The notes under the pieces are model-generated. The model was not told the origin of the DNA. It worked only from the letters and a program-made list of their open reading frames with translations, and did not search any database. Below, in pieces: positions 1 through 10,586 of a DNA stretch of 64,000 bases (positions are counted from its first letter, which is position 1; each line of letters begins with the position of its first letter). Location of the stretch: assembly GCF_963378085.1 (NCBI RefSeq), contig NZ_OY726395.1, positions 496,001-560,000 of the forward strand, in the 5' to 3' direction. Both the position numbers and the translations under genes were made by a program. The DNA comes from Mycolicibacterium sp. MU0050 (GTDB taxonomy: Bacteria; Actinomycetota; Actinomycetes; Mycobacteriales; Mycobacteriaceae).

Positions 1-777
1 TTCAACGGTCACCTCGTCAGCCAGGGTCCGCCACCAGCGTTGCGCGGCAGTGTGATTGACCTTCTCCACCACGCCTTTGCGGTTACCGCGCCGCGGCGGG
101 CAGATCGCCACCGCGACCCCGTAATGTTTGGCGACCCCGGCAAACGATGCGGTGACTCGGCCTGAGCCGGGATCGCAGACGGTGGCCATCCGGTCGAACC
201 GCCACACCCTGCTCAGTCCACCCAGGCCGCGGCAGATCGTGTCGATGGCGGCGACCAGGTGAGGTTGATCCATCGACGGTGAGAGCACTGCGCGCCACTT
301 CCCGGAATGTGCCAGCGAGCCGACCAACAGGAACGCCTTCTTGCCCCATCCCCACGAATCGGGTGGACCGGGCAATTCCAGCCAGTCCCACTGGGTTTCC
401 TCACCCGGCGGGTGCGCAATGATGGCGTTGGGCCGGTCGGTGGCGGTGCGACACGCTTGGCAGTCCGGCCGCAACCCTCGGGTGCGGATGTTGCGGGTCA
501 GGCTCTGATACGACAGCCCGAAGCCCAGGTCTTCGAGTTCGTCGTAGAGGGTGCGGGCCCACAAGTGCGGGTCCTCGACCAACCGGGCGGTGACGTAGTC
601 GATGAACGGGTCGAATGCGTCCGGCCCCGGCCTGGCCCGCACTCCGGGCTCGGCGTCGCCGGCCAGATACTTGCGGACCGTTTTGCGGTCGAAGCCGGTG
701 TGACGGGCGATCGCAGAGATCGACCAACCACGTTTGCGTAGGGCGTGTACTTCCATGTCGTCCTCCCATGTGAGCAT
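1..777 (-). CDS. istA: IS21-family transposase IstA (partial, C-terminus outside window)
   Basis: This frame is open to the window edge, about 259 codons. The N-terminus has a helix-turn-helix of the IS21 type (KRGWSISAIARHTGFDRKTV), followed by a DDE integrase core. Visible catalytic positions are the Asp in TQWDWLEL, the Asp in VWRFDRM and the Glu in KGVVEKVNH, so the core looks intact. The start at 777 (MLTWEDD) matches my recollection of mycobacterial relatives. An alternative ATG at 756 sits 5 nt after a GGGAGG ribosome-binding site and may be the real start. The protein would bind the element's terminal repeats and, with IstB, carry out cut-and-paste or circle-mediated transposition. 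No frameshift is visible. Confidence 0.88.
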   Translation of the reverse strand, partial: MLTWEDDMEVHALRKRGWSISAIARHTGFDRKTVRKYLAGDAEPGVRARPGPDAFDPFIDYVTARLVEDPHLWARTLYDELEDLGFGLSYQSLTRNIRTRGLRPDCQACRTATDRPNAIIAHPPGEETQWDWLELPGPPDSWGWGKKAFLLVGSLAHSGKWRAVLSPSMDQPHLVAAIDTICRGLGGLSRVWRFDRMATVCDPGSGRVTASFAGVAKHYGVAVAICPPRRGNRKGVVEKVNHTAAQRWWRTLADEVTVE

Positions 778-867
778 GAGAAAGCGGGCCTCCTTCGACT
801 GGAGCTACTGGCGTCAGACACCAGCAGCATCGAGGGAGGCCCGCCCTTCTCGGCGGAGCCACACGGG

Positions 868-909
868 TGGGGAATTTCAATGAGCGTCAGTGGGGAATTT
901 CAGTGAGCG
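868..909. repeat. Two 19-bp direct repeats at the IS21 end
   Basis: 868-886 and 891-909 share tggggaatttca[a/g]tgagcg, differing at one base and separated by 4 bp. IS21-family elements carry multiple terminal repeats that serve as transposase binding sites, which fits the position just outside istA. Confidence 0.75.
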
Positions 910-1001
910 CGGTCAGGGCGGGACAACACCAAGAGCATCATCCCGATCCCCAGCGGATTGACCGTCAGCAAGAGCGCCAGCGCTACTGGTGAACCCCACA
1001 T
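900..1001 (-). pseudogene. 5' fragment of a Gap/Sap-like membrane protein gene, interrupted by the IS21 element
   Basis: An ATG at 1001 opens a frame six bases after the PKS stop. It reads MWGSPVALALLLTVNPLGIG followed by MMLLVLSRPDR, then enters the IS end and stops at 900-902. A short N-terminal segment, a conserved NP within a hydrophobic helix, and a following SRP motif are the hallmark start of the GPL-addressing protein family (Gap, Sap/Rv3821). These six-helix proteins assist MmpL-dependent glycolipid export. About 31 native codons remain. The tight spacing to pks implies an originally coupled pks-gap operon. The remainder, if present, should lie beyond the far end of the element, outside the window. 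The family call rests on a short segment recognised by eye. Confidence 0.6.
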
Positions 1002-1007
1002 AAGACG

Positions 1008-4000
1008 TCAGCCCGTTGCTGCGGGTACCAGCTTCTCGCACAACTGGTTCGCCAAATCTTGAATGGTGGTGAGGCCCGTAGCCGAGAGGCGAACCCCGGT
1101 CTCGGCCTCGATACGCGTGCGCAGTTCCAGCGCGCTCAGTGAGTCGATGCCGTATTCCGAGAGCGGTCGGTTCGGATCGACACTTCGGCGCAAGATCAAC
1201 CCGACTTGGTCGGCGATCAAGTGCTGAATCCGGGCGGGCCACTCTTCAGGTGGCAGGGCGTCGAGTTCGGACCTGAACTTGTTGGTGCCCGCGGAGTGCC
1301 GGCCGTTGGAACGGAAGGCTTCGGCGAATGCGCTTCGTTCGGCGAACTCCGTCAGCCACGGAGCGTCAGCGATCGGCGCGTACCCAGTGTAGGTCCGGTC
1401 GTGACGAAGCAGAACCTCGAAGGCGTACGCGCCCTCCTCGGGGGCGATGGCTACGCCGGTGCGTTCCGCCAGGGCGGTGCCGCGGCCGATCTCCCCCCAA
1501 GCCCCCCACGCAATGGTGGTGGCGGGCAAACCCTGGGAGCGCCGCCACCAGCTGAACGCGTCGAGCCAGCTGTTGGCTGCGGCGTAGGCGCCTTGCCCTG
1601 GTGACCCCACCAGGGCTGCGGCCGAGGAGAACGAGCAGAACCAGTCCAACGGCTGGTCGGCGGTGGCCTCGTGGAGGTTCCATGCGCCGTGCACTTTGGG
1701 CGTCCAATCCCGGTCGATCAGGTCATCGGTGATATTGGTCAGTGCGGCATCCTCGATCACCCCCGCCGCGTGCAGCACTCCCCGTAGGGGCAACCCGCTG
1801 GCAGTCGCGGTCATCACCAGGCGGTGTGCGGTGGCGGGGTCGGCGATATCCCCGCATTCCACGACTACATCGGCACCGGCGGCACGGAGACGTTCGAGCT
1901 TTTCTTGCGCTGCCGGCGTCGGCCGCGAACGCGACGACAAGACGATCCGTCCGCATCCGGCGGCGACCATTCTTTCGGCCAGGAAGAAGCCCAGACCGCC
2001 GAGTCCGCCGGTGATGAGGTATGCGCCATCGCGGCGAAACACCGGGACTTCGGCCGGTGGCACCACCAGGCGGCTGGCACCGATATGCGGGATCTCGAGC
2101 ACGAGCTTGCCGGTGTGCTGCGCCCCGCCCATCATCCGAATTGCGCTGGCGGCGTCAGTAAGTGGGAGAGCGGTGACCTCCGGCATCGGCAACCCGCCGG
2201 CGGCCGCCAACTGATAGACCGTGGACAACAAGTTGCGGAGCCGCTGCGGATGACTCACCGACATCAACGCCAGGTCGACGGCGAAAAACGACAAGTTGCG
2301 CCGGAACGGGAATAGGCCCAAATGGGTGTCACCGTAAATGTCGCGCTTGCCGATCTCCACGAACCGTCCACCGAACGCGAGGAGTTCGAGGCTGGCGCGT
2401 TGGGCTGCGCCGGTGACGGAATTGAGGACGATGTCGAGACCGTAGCCATCGGTGTCCGCACGGATTTGATCTGCGAAGTCGAGACTTCTCGAGTCGTAGA
2501 CGTAGTGAATACCCATGTCCCGCAGCAGTTGCCGACGCTTCTCGCTGCCGGCTGTGGCGAAGATTTCCGCACCCGCGGCACGGGCGATGCCGATTGCGGC
2601 CTGTCCGACCCCGCCTGTCGCCGAATGGATCAGGACCTTGTCGCCCGTGCTGATCCTGGCCATGTCGTTGAGGCCGTAGTGCGCGGTCGCGGTGGCGATG
2701 GTCAACGCCGCAGCCTGTACATCGGTGAGACCGTCCGAAATGGTGACGGCCAGCCCGGCATCGCAGGTCAGGAACGTCCCCCACGTGCCGTCAGCGGAGA
2801 TGCCTGCCACGCGGTCGCCGACCTTGTGATCGACGACGTCTGGCCCGACGGCCGTCACAACACCGGCGAAGTCGATGCCGAGTTGTGGCAGCCTGCCGTC
2901 GAAAGCGGGATAGCGGCCAAAGGCGACCAGGACGTCGGCGAAGTTGACGCTGGATGCGCTGACCGCAACCTCGATCTGCCCCGGTCCGGGCGGGACATGT
3001 TCGGAGAACACCAGTTCCAAGGATTCCAGATCGCCGGGGGTACGGACCTGTAGTCGCATTCCGTGGCACGCGTGATCGGCGATGGTGGTTCGTCGTTCGT
3101 CGGGACGAAGAGGGGCGGACGACAGTCGCGCGATGTACCAGCGGCCATTCCGCCAAGCGGTTTCGTCCTCGTCGGATTCGCTGAGTAATTGGCGCGTCAG
3201 TAGGCCGGCGTCGGTCGCCTCGTCGACATCGATCTGGGTGGCCCTCAGATGTGGGTGTTCGGTTCCGATCACCCGGATCAGCCCCCGCAACTCCGCCTGC
3301 TCCAAGTTGATCGCGTCGCCGGCCACGACACCCTCTGCGTTGCGGGTCACGACATACAGACGAGGGGGCTCCCCTTTCATATCGGCCAGTTCCCGCGCGA
3401 TGTGGACCAGATGCCGGACGTGTTCTCTTCCCAATTCGGGAGACTGGTTGTCGGCGTGGCCATTCTTCATCCCCGCGAGGATCACCACACTGGCGATGTC
3501 CCCGCCACGCAGCAGGCTTCTCAGCTGCTCGGCGATGTGGTCGTGCTTGGCATCTATCGACCAGCGCAGCATGGAGCAAGGAACCCCACGGCGTTTCAGT
3601 GAATCGGCCAAGGACGCGCCAACGTCGTCGGCGTCGGCGTTGATCAATAACCAGGCTCCCGTGTCGACGTAGCCAGTTTCGGGTAACGCGCGTTGCTGCC
3701 ATTCGATGGTGAGCAGCCGCTCGCTCAGCAGCCGGTCCCGGCGGGCTTCTTCGGAGCCGGCACCGATCCGAAGCCCCTGCACGGCCAACAGCACCGCACC
3801 GTCTTCGCCAAGAACCTCGATGTCGGCGTCGACCCCTGTGGTGTCGACCCCGGTGATGTGAGTCAAGCAGTACCGGGCGTTGCGGGCGGAATCGAAGATG
3901 CGCAACTTTCGGATTCCCATTGGAAGTCCCAGCGTGCTTCCGGCCTGCACAGCCGGATGCGCCTCGACGGACTGGAAGCATGCATCGAGCAGCGCGGGAT

Positions 4001-7000
4001 GCAGGTGGTACGCATCCTGTTGCGAGCGGATCGAACGTGGGAGCGCGACCTCGGCGAACACCGTGCCGGATTGTCCGTCGCCGGTGTGCACGGCGCTCAG
4101 CCCGGTGAAGGCCGATCCGTAGTGCATACCGCGGTGGTCCATCCGGGCGCGTACCTGGGTCCCCTCTCCGCGGACGGGGTGAGCCGCGCGCAACGCTGAG
4201 ATGTCCTGTGCCGGCGGTCGTTCGTCGGCTCCTTCGGTCAGTATCGCGGTGGCATGTCTGACCGCATCACCGTCGCGGTGCGTGTGAACGGCGTACTCGA
4301 GGGTCCCTGGAGCTGTGAACACCGCCGAAGAATTGACCGTGGTGTGCTCGTCCAGCAGCAGGGCTCGCTCGAAGCGCATATTTCGGATCTCAATGGTTCC
4401 GCCGAGCGCAGTCTCGGCCGCGGCGAGGGCCATCTCGCAATACGCTGCTCCCGGAAGCACTGCCACATCGCGAATCTGGTGGTCTGCCAGCCAGGGCTGG
4501 GCCGCGGTGCCGAGGTCGTTCTCCCACTCGTGCCGCTCGGGTTCCTCCTGTAGGTGTACGTGAGAGCCCAGCAGTGGGTGTACCGCGATGGTGCAGCCAC
4601 CGTGGAGGGGTGATTCCTGGCGTTCTCGGCTCAACCACAGCCGGTGGTGTGTCCACGTCGGTAGCGGCGCGTCGACCAAGAGTCCGCTCGGGTGGGACAC
4701 CGAGAAGTCGACCGGGGCGCCGGCGCAGTGCAGATCGGCAACGAACCGCTGCAGCCCGTGGCGCAGTGGTTGGTCGCGGCGCATCGGCGCGAGCGCGGCC
4801 ATCGGGATGTCGCGGCTATGTGCATTCTGTTTGAGTGCGTAGGTGAGTAGCGGATGCGGGGCGAGTTCGGCGAAGACCCGGTGGCCGTCCTCCAGCGCAG
4901 CGCTCACCGCGGTGGCGAACCGCACCATCCGGCGCATATTGGTCACCCAGTAATTGGCGTCGCATACCGGTTCTTCGCGCGGATCGAACAGTGTCGCCGA
5001 ATAGAACGGCACCTGCGGGGCCATCGGGGTGAGGTCGGTTAGGGCAGCACCGAGTTCATCCACGATTGGCTCAACCTGCGGCGAATGAAAAGCGACGTCG
5101 ACGGGAATCACCCGAGCCGGGATTCCGCGCTGCTCCCAGCCGGAGACGAGCTGTCGAACCGACCCTGAAGTGCCGGCGATCACCGAAGAGGTCGGGGCGG
5201 CCACCACCGCGACCACCACGTCCTCGATGCCCTTGCCGGTCAGCTCCGAAAGTACCTCTTTGGCCGGCAATTCCACGGTGGCGGTGGCGCCGTCGCCGGC
5301 GATACGAGACATCAGAGCCGATCGGCGGCACACCAGTCGAACCCCGTCCTCAAGAGAAAGCGCACCGGCCACCACGGCGGCGGCCGCCTCGCCGAGGGAA
5401 TGCCCGATGACGGCGCCCGGCTGTACCCCATGGGACCTCATGGTCTCGGCCAAGGCAATCTGCATGGTGAACAGCGCCGGTTGAATCTGGGGTTGGCCGG
5501 AGACCACCCGCGGCGCCGAGATCGCCTCGGTAACCGAGAAACCCGATTCACGGGCGATCAGGGGCTCGATATCCCCGACAGTCTTCGCGAAGGCAGGTTC
5601 TTCGGTGAGCAGCTCAGCCCCCATCGAGGTCCACTGTGAACCCTGCCCGGAAAACACCCACACCGAATTCCTGTCGCCATACCCGACGGCGGCGTCGTAC
5701 GGGGTCTCGGGGTCGGCGGCCTCGAGCAAGGCTTCGGCGAGTTGCTCTCTCGTTCGGGCCAGGACGGCGGCGCGGACCGGCCGGTGGGTGCGGCGACGGG
5801 CCAAGGTGTAGGCCAGATCGGGTAGCTCGGCGTCATCATGTGTGGTCACCCAGTTGGCCAGCTGCGACGCCGTGTGGCGCAGAGCATCCGGAGACGTCGC
5901 GGAGAGCAGGAACATCAGGGACGGCGATGCTTCAGCAGTACGTGGTGGCCTCGCGGCGGCAGTGGGCGCCTGTTCCAGGACGGCGTGCACATTGGTACCC
6001 GACACTCCGTACGACGAGACCGCGGCTCGGCGCGGCCCGTCGCCGGTGAAGGGCCAGGAGGTGTTGGACTGGGGCACAAAAAGATTGGTCTCGATGCGCG
6101 CCATCGCCTCAGGTAGCTGATTGAAATGCAGATTCTGCGGGACGACCCCATGCTGCAGCGCGAGAACCGCTTTCATCAGCCCCAACACTCCAGCTGCGGA
6201 TTGGGTATGCCCGAAGTTGGTCTTGGCGGAGGCCAACGCGCAGGGGCCGTGGCGACCGTACACCTCGGCCAAGCTCTCGTACTCGATGGGATCGCCGGTC
6301 GGGGTGCCCGTACCGTGCGTCTCGATCATGCCGACAGTGGCCGGATCCACTCCGGCAGCTGCCAGCGCCTCCCGGTAGGCGGCGACCTGTGCGTCGCGAG
6401 ATGGCGTGGCGATGTTGACGGTTCGGCCATCCTGATTACTGGCAGTCCCTCGCACGACGGCCAGTATCCGGTCGCCATCGTGTTGCGCATCGGCCAGGCG
6501 TTTGAGCAACACCACCACGCAACCCTCGCCAGGGACGAAACCGTCGGCCTCGGCGTCGAAGGTATGGCAGCGCCCGGTGGCCGACAACATCCCCTGCGCA
6601 GAACCGGCCGCCCACTTTCGGGGGTCCAAGGCCAGCGTGGCACCGCCGGCAAACGCCAGGTCACTTTCCCCCTCGTGCAGGCTGCGGCAGGCCAGGTGGA
6701 CCGCGCTCAGGCCTGAGGAGCAAGCGGTATCTACGGTTAGCGCCGGTCCGTGCACCCCGAGCGCGTAGGAGATCCGTCCGGACGCCATGCTGAAGTTGCT
6801 GCCGGTAAACCCATACGGTCCCTCGATAGCGTGGGCATCTGCGGCCAGCAGTTGGTAGTCAGCGTGCGTCAGACCCACGAAGACACCCGTCGCTGTATCC
6901 GCGATGGCCTGCCGGGTCAGGCCGGCGTGCTCCATGGCCTCCCAGGAGGTTTCCAACAAGAGGCGGTGCTGCGGGTCGCTGGCGGCGGCCTCGCGTTCGT

Positions 7001-7289
7001 TGATGCCGAAGAACTCCAGGTCGAAACCGGCGACGTCGTCGAGGAACGCGCCCCACTTCGACACCGACCGGCCAGGTACTCCGGGCTCTGGGTCGTAGAA
7101 TTCGTCCGGATCCCAACGGTCGTGGGGGATCTCGGTGACGAAGTCGGCGCCCGCGAGCAATGCGCCCCATAGTCGCTCCGGGGTGTCGATCCCGCCCGGT
7201 AGTCGACACGACATCCCTATGACGGCGATCGGGGCCACCGGCTTCATGCGGGTGGTCCGGGCAGTCGGCGGAGCCTCGGCCAGAGTCAT
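1008..7289 (-). CDS. Mas/Pks2/Pks5-type iterative type I polyketide synthase (KS-AT-DH-ER-KR-ACP)
   Basis: 2093 aa, full length for the Mas-type family. Domains in order: KS about 18-440 with active-site Cys190 (VDTACSS); AT about 545-860 with GHSLGE (Ser near 631); DH from about 903 ([22 protein letters not shown]); ER with the nucleotide loop HSATGGVGQ near 1550; KR with [11 protein letters not shown] near 1755; ACP with GIDSL (Ser near 2048). The set allows full reduction of each extender, extending an acyl-AMP-derived starter into a long saturated chain. In the AT the specificity motif reads VAFH rather than the VASH of methylmalonyl-using relatives, suggesting malonyl-CoA (inference). 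It diverges from the FAAL gene, the usual partner, and is followed by the interrupted gap-like gene. No PapA acyltransferase is in the window. Confidence 0.93.
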   Translation of the reverse strand: MTLAEAPPTARTTRMKPVAPIAVIGMSCRLPGGIDTPERLWGALLAGADFVTEIPHDRWDPDEFYDPEPGVPGRSVSKWGAFLDDVAGFDLEFFGINEREAAASDPQHRLLLETSWEAMEHAGLTRQAIADTATGVFVGLTHADYQLLAADAHAIEGPYGFTGSNFSMASGRISYALGVHGPALTVDTACSSGLSAVHLACRSLHEGESDLAFAGGATLALDPRKWAAGSAQGMLSATGRCHTFDAEADGFVPGEGCVVVLLKRLADAQHDGDRILAVVRGTASNQDGRTVNIATPSRDAQVAAYREALAAAGVDPATVGMIETHGTGTPTGDPIEYESLAEVYGRHGPCALASAKTNFGHTQSAAGVLGLMKAVLALQHGVVPQNLHFNQLPEAMARIETNLFVPQSNTSWPFTGDGPRRAAVSSYGVSGTNVHAVLEQAPTAAARPPRTAEASPSLMFLLSATSPDALRHTASQLANWVTTHDDAELPDLAYTLARRRTHRPVRAAVLARTREQLAEALLEAADPETPYDAAVGYGDRNSVWVFSGQGSQWTSMGAELLTEEPAFAKTVGDIEPLIARESGFSVTEAISAPRVVSGQPQIQPALFTMQIALAETMRSHGVQPGAVIGHSLGEAAAAVVAGALSLEDGVRLVCRRSALMSRIAGDGATATVELPAKEVLSELTGKGIEDVVVAVVAAPTSSVIAGTSGSVRQLVSGWEQRGIPARVIPVDVAFHSPQVEPIVDELGAALTDLTPMAPQVPFYSATLFDPREEPVCDANYWVTNMRRMVRFATAVSAALEDGHRVFAELAPHPLLTYALKQNAHSRDIPMAALAPMRRDQPLRHGLQRFVADLHCAGAPVDFSVSHPSGLLVDAPLPTWTHHRLWLSRERQESPLHGGCTIAVHPLLGSHVHLQEEPERHEWENDLGTAAQPWLADHQIRDVAVLPGAAYCEMALAAAETALGGTIEIRNMRFERALLLDEHTTVNSSAVFTAPGTLEYAVHTHRDGDAVRHATAILTEGADERPPAQDISALRAAHPVRGEGTQVRARMDHRGMHYGSAFTGLSAVHTGDGQSGTVFAEVALPRSIRSQQDAYHLHPALLDACFQSVEAHPAVQAGSTLGLPMGIRKLRIFDSARNARYCLTHITGVDTTGVDADIEVLGEDGAVLLAVQGLRIGAGSEEARRDRLLSERLLTIEWQQRALPETGYVDTGAWLLINADADDVGASLADSLKRRGVPCSMLRWSIDAKHDHIAEQLRSLLRGGDIASVVILAGMKNGHADNQSPELGREHVRHLVHIARELADMKGEPPRLYVVTRNAEGVVAGDAINLEQAELRGLIRVIGTEHPHLRATQIDVDEATDAGLLTRQLLSESDEDETAWRNGRWYIARLSSAPLRPDERRTTIADHACHGMRLQVRTPGDLESLELVFSEHVPPGPGQIEVAVSASSVNFADVLVAFGRYPAFDGRLPQLGIDFAGVVTAVGPDVVDHKVGDRVAGISADGTWGTFLTCDAGLAVTISDGLTDVQAAALTIATATAHYGLNDMARISTGDKVLIHSATGGVGQAAIGIARAAGAEIFATAGSEKRRQLLRDMGIHYVYDSRSLDFADQIRADTDGYGLDIVLNSVTGAAQRASLELLAFGGRFVEIGKRDIYGDTHLGLFPFRRNLSFFAVDLALMSVSHPQRLRNLLSTVYQLAAAGGLPMPEVTALPLTDAASAIRMMGGAQHTGKLVLEIPHIGASRLVVPPAEVPVFRRDGAYLITGGLGGLGFFLAERMVAAGCGRIVLSSRSRPTPAAQEKLERLRAAGADVVVECGDIADPATAHRLVMTATASGLPLRGVLHAAGVIEDAALTNITDDLIDRDWTPKVHGAWNLHEATADQPLDWFCSFSSAAALVGSPGQGAYAAANSWLDAFSWWRRSQGLPATTIAWGAWGEIGRGTALAERTGVAIAPEEGAYAFEVLLRHDRTYTGYAPIADAPWLTEFAERSAFAEAFRSNGRHSAGTNKFRSELDALPPEEWPARIQHLIADQVGLILRRSVDPNRPLSEYGIDSLSALELRTRIEAETGVRLSATGLTTIQDLANQLCEKLVPAATG

Positions 7290-7520
7290 GCGCCCTCCTC
7301 ACAGCAGAACGCAACGGCGGCAATCACCGCAGTCGAATTCGCTTTCCCCCTGTGTGAGCCGGATACCTACGCCGAAGTCACTCGTTCTCCCCCGACTTCA
7401 GGGCAGGCAGTGGGCAGCCACAGACCCTCACCGTAGGTTGCGGTCGACGCGCCTGTCTCGAAAACCGGGCAATCCGTTGCGGCACTTTTCACCCGCATGG
7501 TCCTGGATCGCGCGATACTG
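7290..7520. promoter_or_regulatory. Divergent intergenic region between pks and the FAAL operon
   Basis: This 231-bp gap must carry promoters for both directions. A GATACT hexamer at 7513-7518 could be a -10 for the rightward genes. If so, the FAAL message would begin almost at its start codon and the GTG at 7527 would be a leaderless start. No clear -35 or operator palindrome was found. Confidence 0.3.
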
Positions 7521-9254
7521 ATGCGCGTGGGGGAGACAACTATTCTGGATTTGCTGTGCGAGCGGGCCGGCATGCAAGGCGACGAGCCGGCGGTGACGTT
7601 CCTCGATTACGACCAAAGTTGGGACGGCGTTGCGGAAACGCTGACGTTTGCGCAGCTGTACCGCCGGACATCGGATGTGGCGAGAAATCTCCAACGGTGT
7701 GCCTCCGCGGGGGACCGGGCCGTGATTCTGGCGCCCCAGGGGCTCGACTACATCGTCGGGTTCTTCGGGGCGATGCATGCCGGGTTGATCGCCGTTCCGC
7801 TATCGGTGCCACTCGGAGGTGTCAGCGACGAGCGGGTCAACTCCGTGCTGGGCGACGCCGCACCGACGGTGGTGCTCACGACGTCTGCAGCGGCCGACCC
7901 GGTAGCAGAGCACGTGCCCGCAGAATCCGGCATTTCGATCATGGTGATGGACTCGTCAAGCCCGGCGTCGTCACCACCCTCCAGGCCGACGGAGGACCAC
8001 ACCGGTACCGCGTACTTGCAGTACACGTCGGGGTCTACGCGCCGCCCCGCGGGCGTGATGATGTCGCATCGAAATCTATTGGCGAATTTCGAACAGCTCA
8101 TGTCTGGCTACTTCGCCCATTACGGGAACGTCATCCCGCCGGGTGGCACTATCGTGTCCTGGCTGCCGTTCTACCACGATATGGGTCTCTACCTCGGTGT
8201 TCTCGCGCCGGTGCTCGCCGGAGCGAGGGCAGTGGTGATGAGCCCGGTGGCGTTTCTGCAGCGGCCGGCCCGATGGATGCAGCTGCTGGCCACACACCCC
8301 CTCACCTACACCGCCGCACCGAATTTCGCGTTCGAGTTGGCGGCTCGGAAGACCTCGGACGACGACCTGGCCGGACTGGACTTCTCGGATGTGCTCGCCA
8401 TTGTGACCGGTAGCGAACGGGTGCATCCGGCCACTCTGGGGCGTTTCACCAAGCGGTTCGCGCCGTTTGATCTGCGCGAGGAGGTGGTACGGCCGTCGTA
8501 CGGCCTGGCCGAGGCGACGGTGTATGTGACCACCTCCGCCGCGGATAAACCGCCGGTGATCGTGCGGTTCGATGCCGAGAAGCTCACCTTGGGCGAGGCT
8601 CGGGGTTGTGATGACGAGTCGGGTACTCCTTTGGTGAGATACGAGATGCCGTACTCGCCAGTTGTTCGGATCGCCGATCCCGACACCTGTGCCGAACGTC
8701 CCGCCGGGACCGTCGGCGAGATCTGGGTGCACGGCGACAATGTCGCCGCGGGCTACTGGGGACGGGCGCGCGAGGGGGATCCCACCTTTGGCGCCACTCT
8801 GGTCGAGGCGTCGCCCGGCACCCCGGAAGGGCCGTGGCTGCGCACGGGCGACCTCGGGTTCGAATTCGACGGCGGGCTATTCGTCGTCGGCCGTATCAAG
8901 GATCTTCTGATCGTCTACGGGCGCAACCATTCTCCCGACGACATCGAGGCCACGATCCAGGAGATCACACACGGGCGGTGCGCGGCGATCGCGGTTGCAG
9001 ACGGGCCCGCCGAGAAACTGGTGGTGATTGCCGAAATGAGGAGGCGGGGCGAGTCGGACGAGGAGATCGTGGCCAAGTTGGACTCGATCTCGAGGGAGGT
9101 GAGTGCCGCGATATTCGCCACCCACAGCGTCGCCGTCGCGGATCTCGTCTTGGTGCCGCCGGGATCGATTCCCGTCACCACCAGCGGAAAGGTTCGACGC
9201 GCGGCCTGTGTGGAGCAGTACCGGCGAGCCCAGTTCGCCCGCTTGGACGCATGA
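7521..9254 (+). CDS. Fatty-acyl-AMP ligase (FadD23/FadD25-like FAAL)
   Basis: 577 aa from the ATG at 7521; an ATG at 7497 and a GTG at 7527 are alternatives. It is an ANL-superfamily adenylating enzyme with the P-loop-like motif [12 protein letters not shown] near residue 168, WLPFYHDMG, the A5-like [12 protein letters not shown], the hinge-region [20 protein letters not shown] and the C-terminal [24 protein letters not shown] and the overall sequence are those of the PKS-associated FAALs rather than CoA ligases. The expected role is to activate a fatty acid as acyl-AMP and load it onto the divergently encoded PKS. The stop overlaps the next start (ATGA), so it is coupled to the hydrolase. 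Confidence 0.9.
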   Translation: MRVGETTILDLLCERAGMQGDEPAVTFLDYDQSWDGVAETLTFAQLYRRTSDVARNLQRCASAGDRAVILAPQGLDYIVGFFGAMHAGLIAVPLSVPLGGVSDERVNSVLGDAAPTVVLTTSAAADPVAEHVPAESGISIMVMDSSSPASSPPSRPTEDHTGTAYLQYTSGSTRRPAGVMMSHRNLLANFEQLMSGYFAHYGNVIPPGGTIVSWLPFYHDMGLYLGVLAPVLAGARAVVMSPVAFLQRPARWMQLLATHPLTYTAAPNFAFELAARKTSDDDLAGLDFSDVLAIVTGSERVHPATLGRFTKRFAPFDLREEVVRPSYGLAEATVYVTTSAADKPPVIVRFDAEKLTLGEARGCDDESGTPLVRYEMPYSPVVRIADPDTCAERPAGTVGEIWVHGDNVAAGYWGRAREGDPTFGATLVEASPGTPEGPWLRTGDLGFEFDGGLFVVGRIKDLLIVYGRNHSPDDIEATIQEITHGRCAAIAVADGPAEKLVVIAEMRRRGESDEEIVAKLDSISREVSAAIFATHSVAVADLVLVPPGSIPVTTSGKVRRAACVEQYRRAQFARLDA

Positions 9255-10048
9255 ATCTGGCCTACGAGGACCGCGGTCACGGCGAACCGGTACTGTTCAT
9301 CGCCGGTCAAGGCGGCGTGGGCCGGACGTGGGACGTCCATCAAGTACCGACGTTCCGCGCCGCCGGCTACCGGGTCATCACCTTCGACAACCGAGGTGTG
9401 GGCGCGACCGCCGGTTGCACCGGATTCACCACTGCGACCGTGGTGGCTGATACGGCGCAGCTGATCGAGCACCTAAGGGTTGCGCCGGTCCGAGTGGTGG
9501 GCGCCTCGATGGGCGCCTACATCGCGCAGGAATTGATGCTGTCCCGACCGGACCTCGTGCGCCAGGCAGTGCTGCTCGCGACCCGAGGCCGACAAGACCG
9601 AGCTCGCACGTTCTTTCAGGAAGCCGAACGCGAACTTCTCGACAGCGGCATCCAGTTGCCCGCGAAGTACGAGGCGAAGCTGCGTTTGCTCGACAGCTTC
9701 TCGCCAAGGACCCTCAACGACGACCGGGCGGTCCAGGACTGGATCGATACCTTCACCATGTGGCCCACGACCCCGACCCCGGGCTTGCGCGCCCAGTACA
9801 GGGTCGCCCCGCAGGGTAACCGGTTGACGGCCTACCGGGCCATCACGACGCCGGTTCTGGTGATCGGCTTCGCCGACGATCTGGTTTTGCCTCCTCACCT
9901 CGGTGCCGAGGTGGCCGACGCGCTGCCCCATGGGCGCTACCTGGAGGTCGCCGATGCCGGCCACCTGGGCTTCTTGGAACGCCCGCACACCGTGAACTCT
10001 GCCATCTTGGACTTCTTCGCCAACTCCGCCGGCGGACGAGGTGACTGA
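9251..10048 (+). CDS. Alpha/beta-hydrolase fold protein
   Basis: 265 aa, starting in the ATGA overlap with the FAAL gene. A typical triad is visible: nucleophile Ser in GASMGAY, Asp in GFADDLVLP and His in DAGHLGF, with the oxyanion strand VLFIAGQGG near the N-terminus. No signal peptide is seen, so it is cytosolic. Given its place between a FAAL and MmpS/MmpL genes it may act as a thioesterase or acyl-transfer enzyme on the PKS product. That is inference; the sequence itself shows only a generic esterase/lipase-like fold. Confidence 0.85.
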   Translation: MNLAYEDRGHGEPVLFIAGQGGVGRTWDVHQVPTFRAAGYRVITFDNRGVGATAGCTGFTTATVVADTAQLIEHLRVAPVRVVGASMGAYIAQELMLSRPDLVRQAVLLATRGRQDRARTFFQEAERELLDSGIQLPAKYEAKLRLLDSFSPRTLNDDRAVQDWIDTFTMWPTTPTPGLRAQYRVAPQGNRLTAYRAITTPVLVIGFADDLVLPPHLGAEVADALPHGRYLEVADAGHLGFLERPHTVNSAILDFFANSAGGRGD

Positions 10049-10157
10049 CAGGTAGCTGAGGTGAAACTGTTACGTCGTTTTCGACTAGTTCCTCGCCGGA
10101 GATGGATTACGCTCCGAATCGGCGACGGGGAGGTCGCCTGCGAGGGGGTTCGCGATT

Positions 10158-10586
10158 TTGGGGGTTCTCAAGCGGTTGTGGATACCGTTGCTGATCCTGG
10201 CGGTTGTCGGCGCCGGGGGTTACACGGTGTCGCGGTTACATGGCATCTTCGGTTCGGAAGACCACAACACCTATGCCGGTACGCAGACCGAAGATCGGCC
10301 GTCGTACGACCCCAAGCACCTCAGCTACGAGGTGTTCGGTCCGCCGGGAACCGTCGCCAACATCAGCTATTTCGACGTTGACTCGGAACCGCAATACGTT
10401 CGTGGTGCGAGCCTGCCCTGGTCGATGACGTTCGCACTCACCGAGGCGAGCGCCATGGCGAACATCATCGCGCAGGGTGACGCCGGCACAATCGGCTGCC
10501 GCATCACGGTTGACGACGAAGTCAAAGAAGAACGAGTGGCGCAGGGCGTCAGCGCGTTCACCTACTGCCTGCTGAGGGCTGCATGA
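10158..10586 (+). CDS. MmpS-family membrane protein, accessory to MmpL
   Basis: 142 aa from a TTG at 10158 preceded by a GAGGGGG ribosome-binding site. It has one N-terminal membrane helix (about 4-22), then a periplasmic beta-sandwich. The MmpS4-like signatures are [19 protein letters not shown] and the Cys pair around [15 protein letters not shown] and FTYCLL. MmpS proteins form complexes with the cognate MmpL and are needed for lipid (or siderophore) export. The ATG of the next mmpL overlaps its stop. The start is the weakest point, because no ATG or GTG fits the family N-terminus. A 109-bp gap separates it from the hydrolase gene. Confidence 0.88.
   Translation: MGVLKRLWIPLLILAVVGAGGYTVSRLHGIFGSEDHNTYAGTQTEDRPSYDPKHLSYEVFGPPGTVANISYFDVDSEPQYVRGASLPWSMTFALTEASAMANIIAQGDAGTIGCRITVDDEVKEERVAQGVSAFTYCLLRAA

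Larger units (their letters stand above)
1..909 (-). mobile_element. IS21-family insertion sequence, left (istA) end; continues beyond the window
   Basis: The segment holds an istA-type transposase read leftward. Upstream of it (868-909) are two near-identical 19-bp direct repeats, which is how IS21-family ends are usually built. Beyond them the sequence becomes the 5' end of another gene (see 900-1001), so the element boundary lies at about 905-909. The istB gene and the far end would lie left of base 1. The exact terminal base cannot be fixed without the other end. Confidence 0.8.

Noticed and set aside
8834..9250. N-terminal extension of the alpha/beta hydrolase
   Set aside because: It overlaps the 3' end of the FAAL gene in another frame; ATG 9251 gives the family N-terminus and an ATGA overlap.
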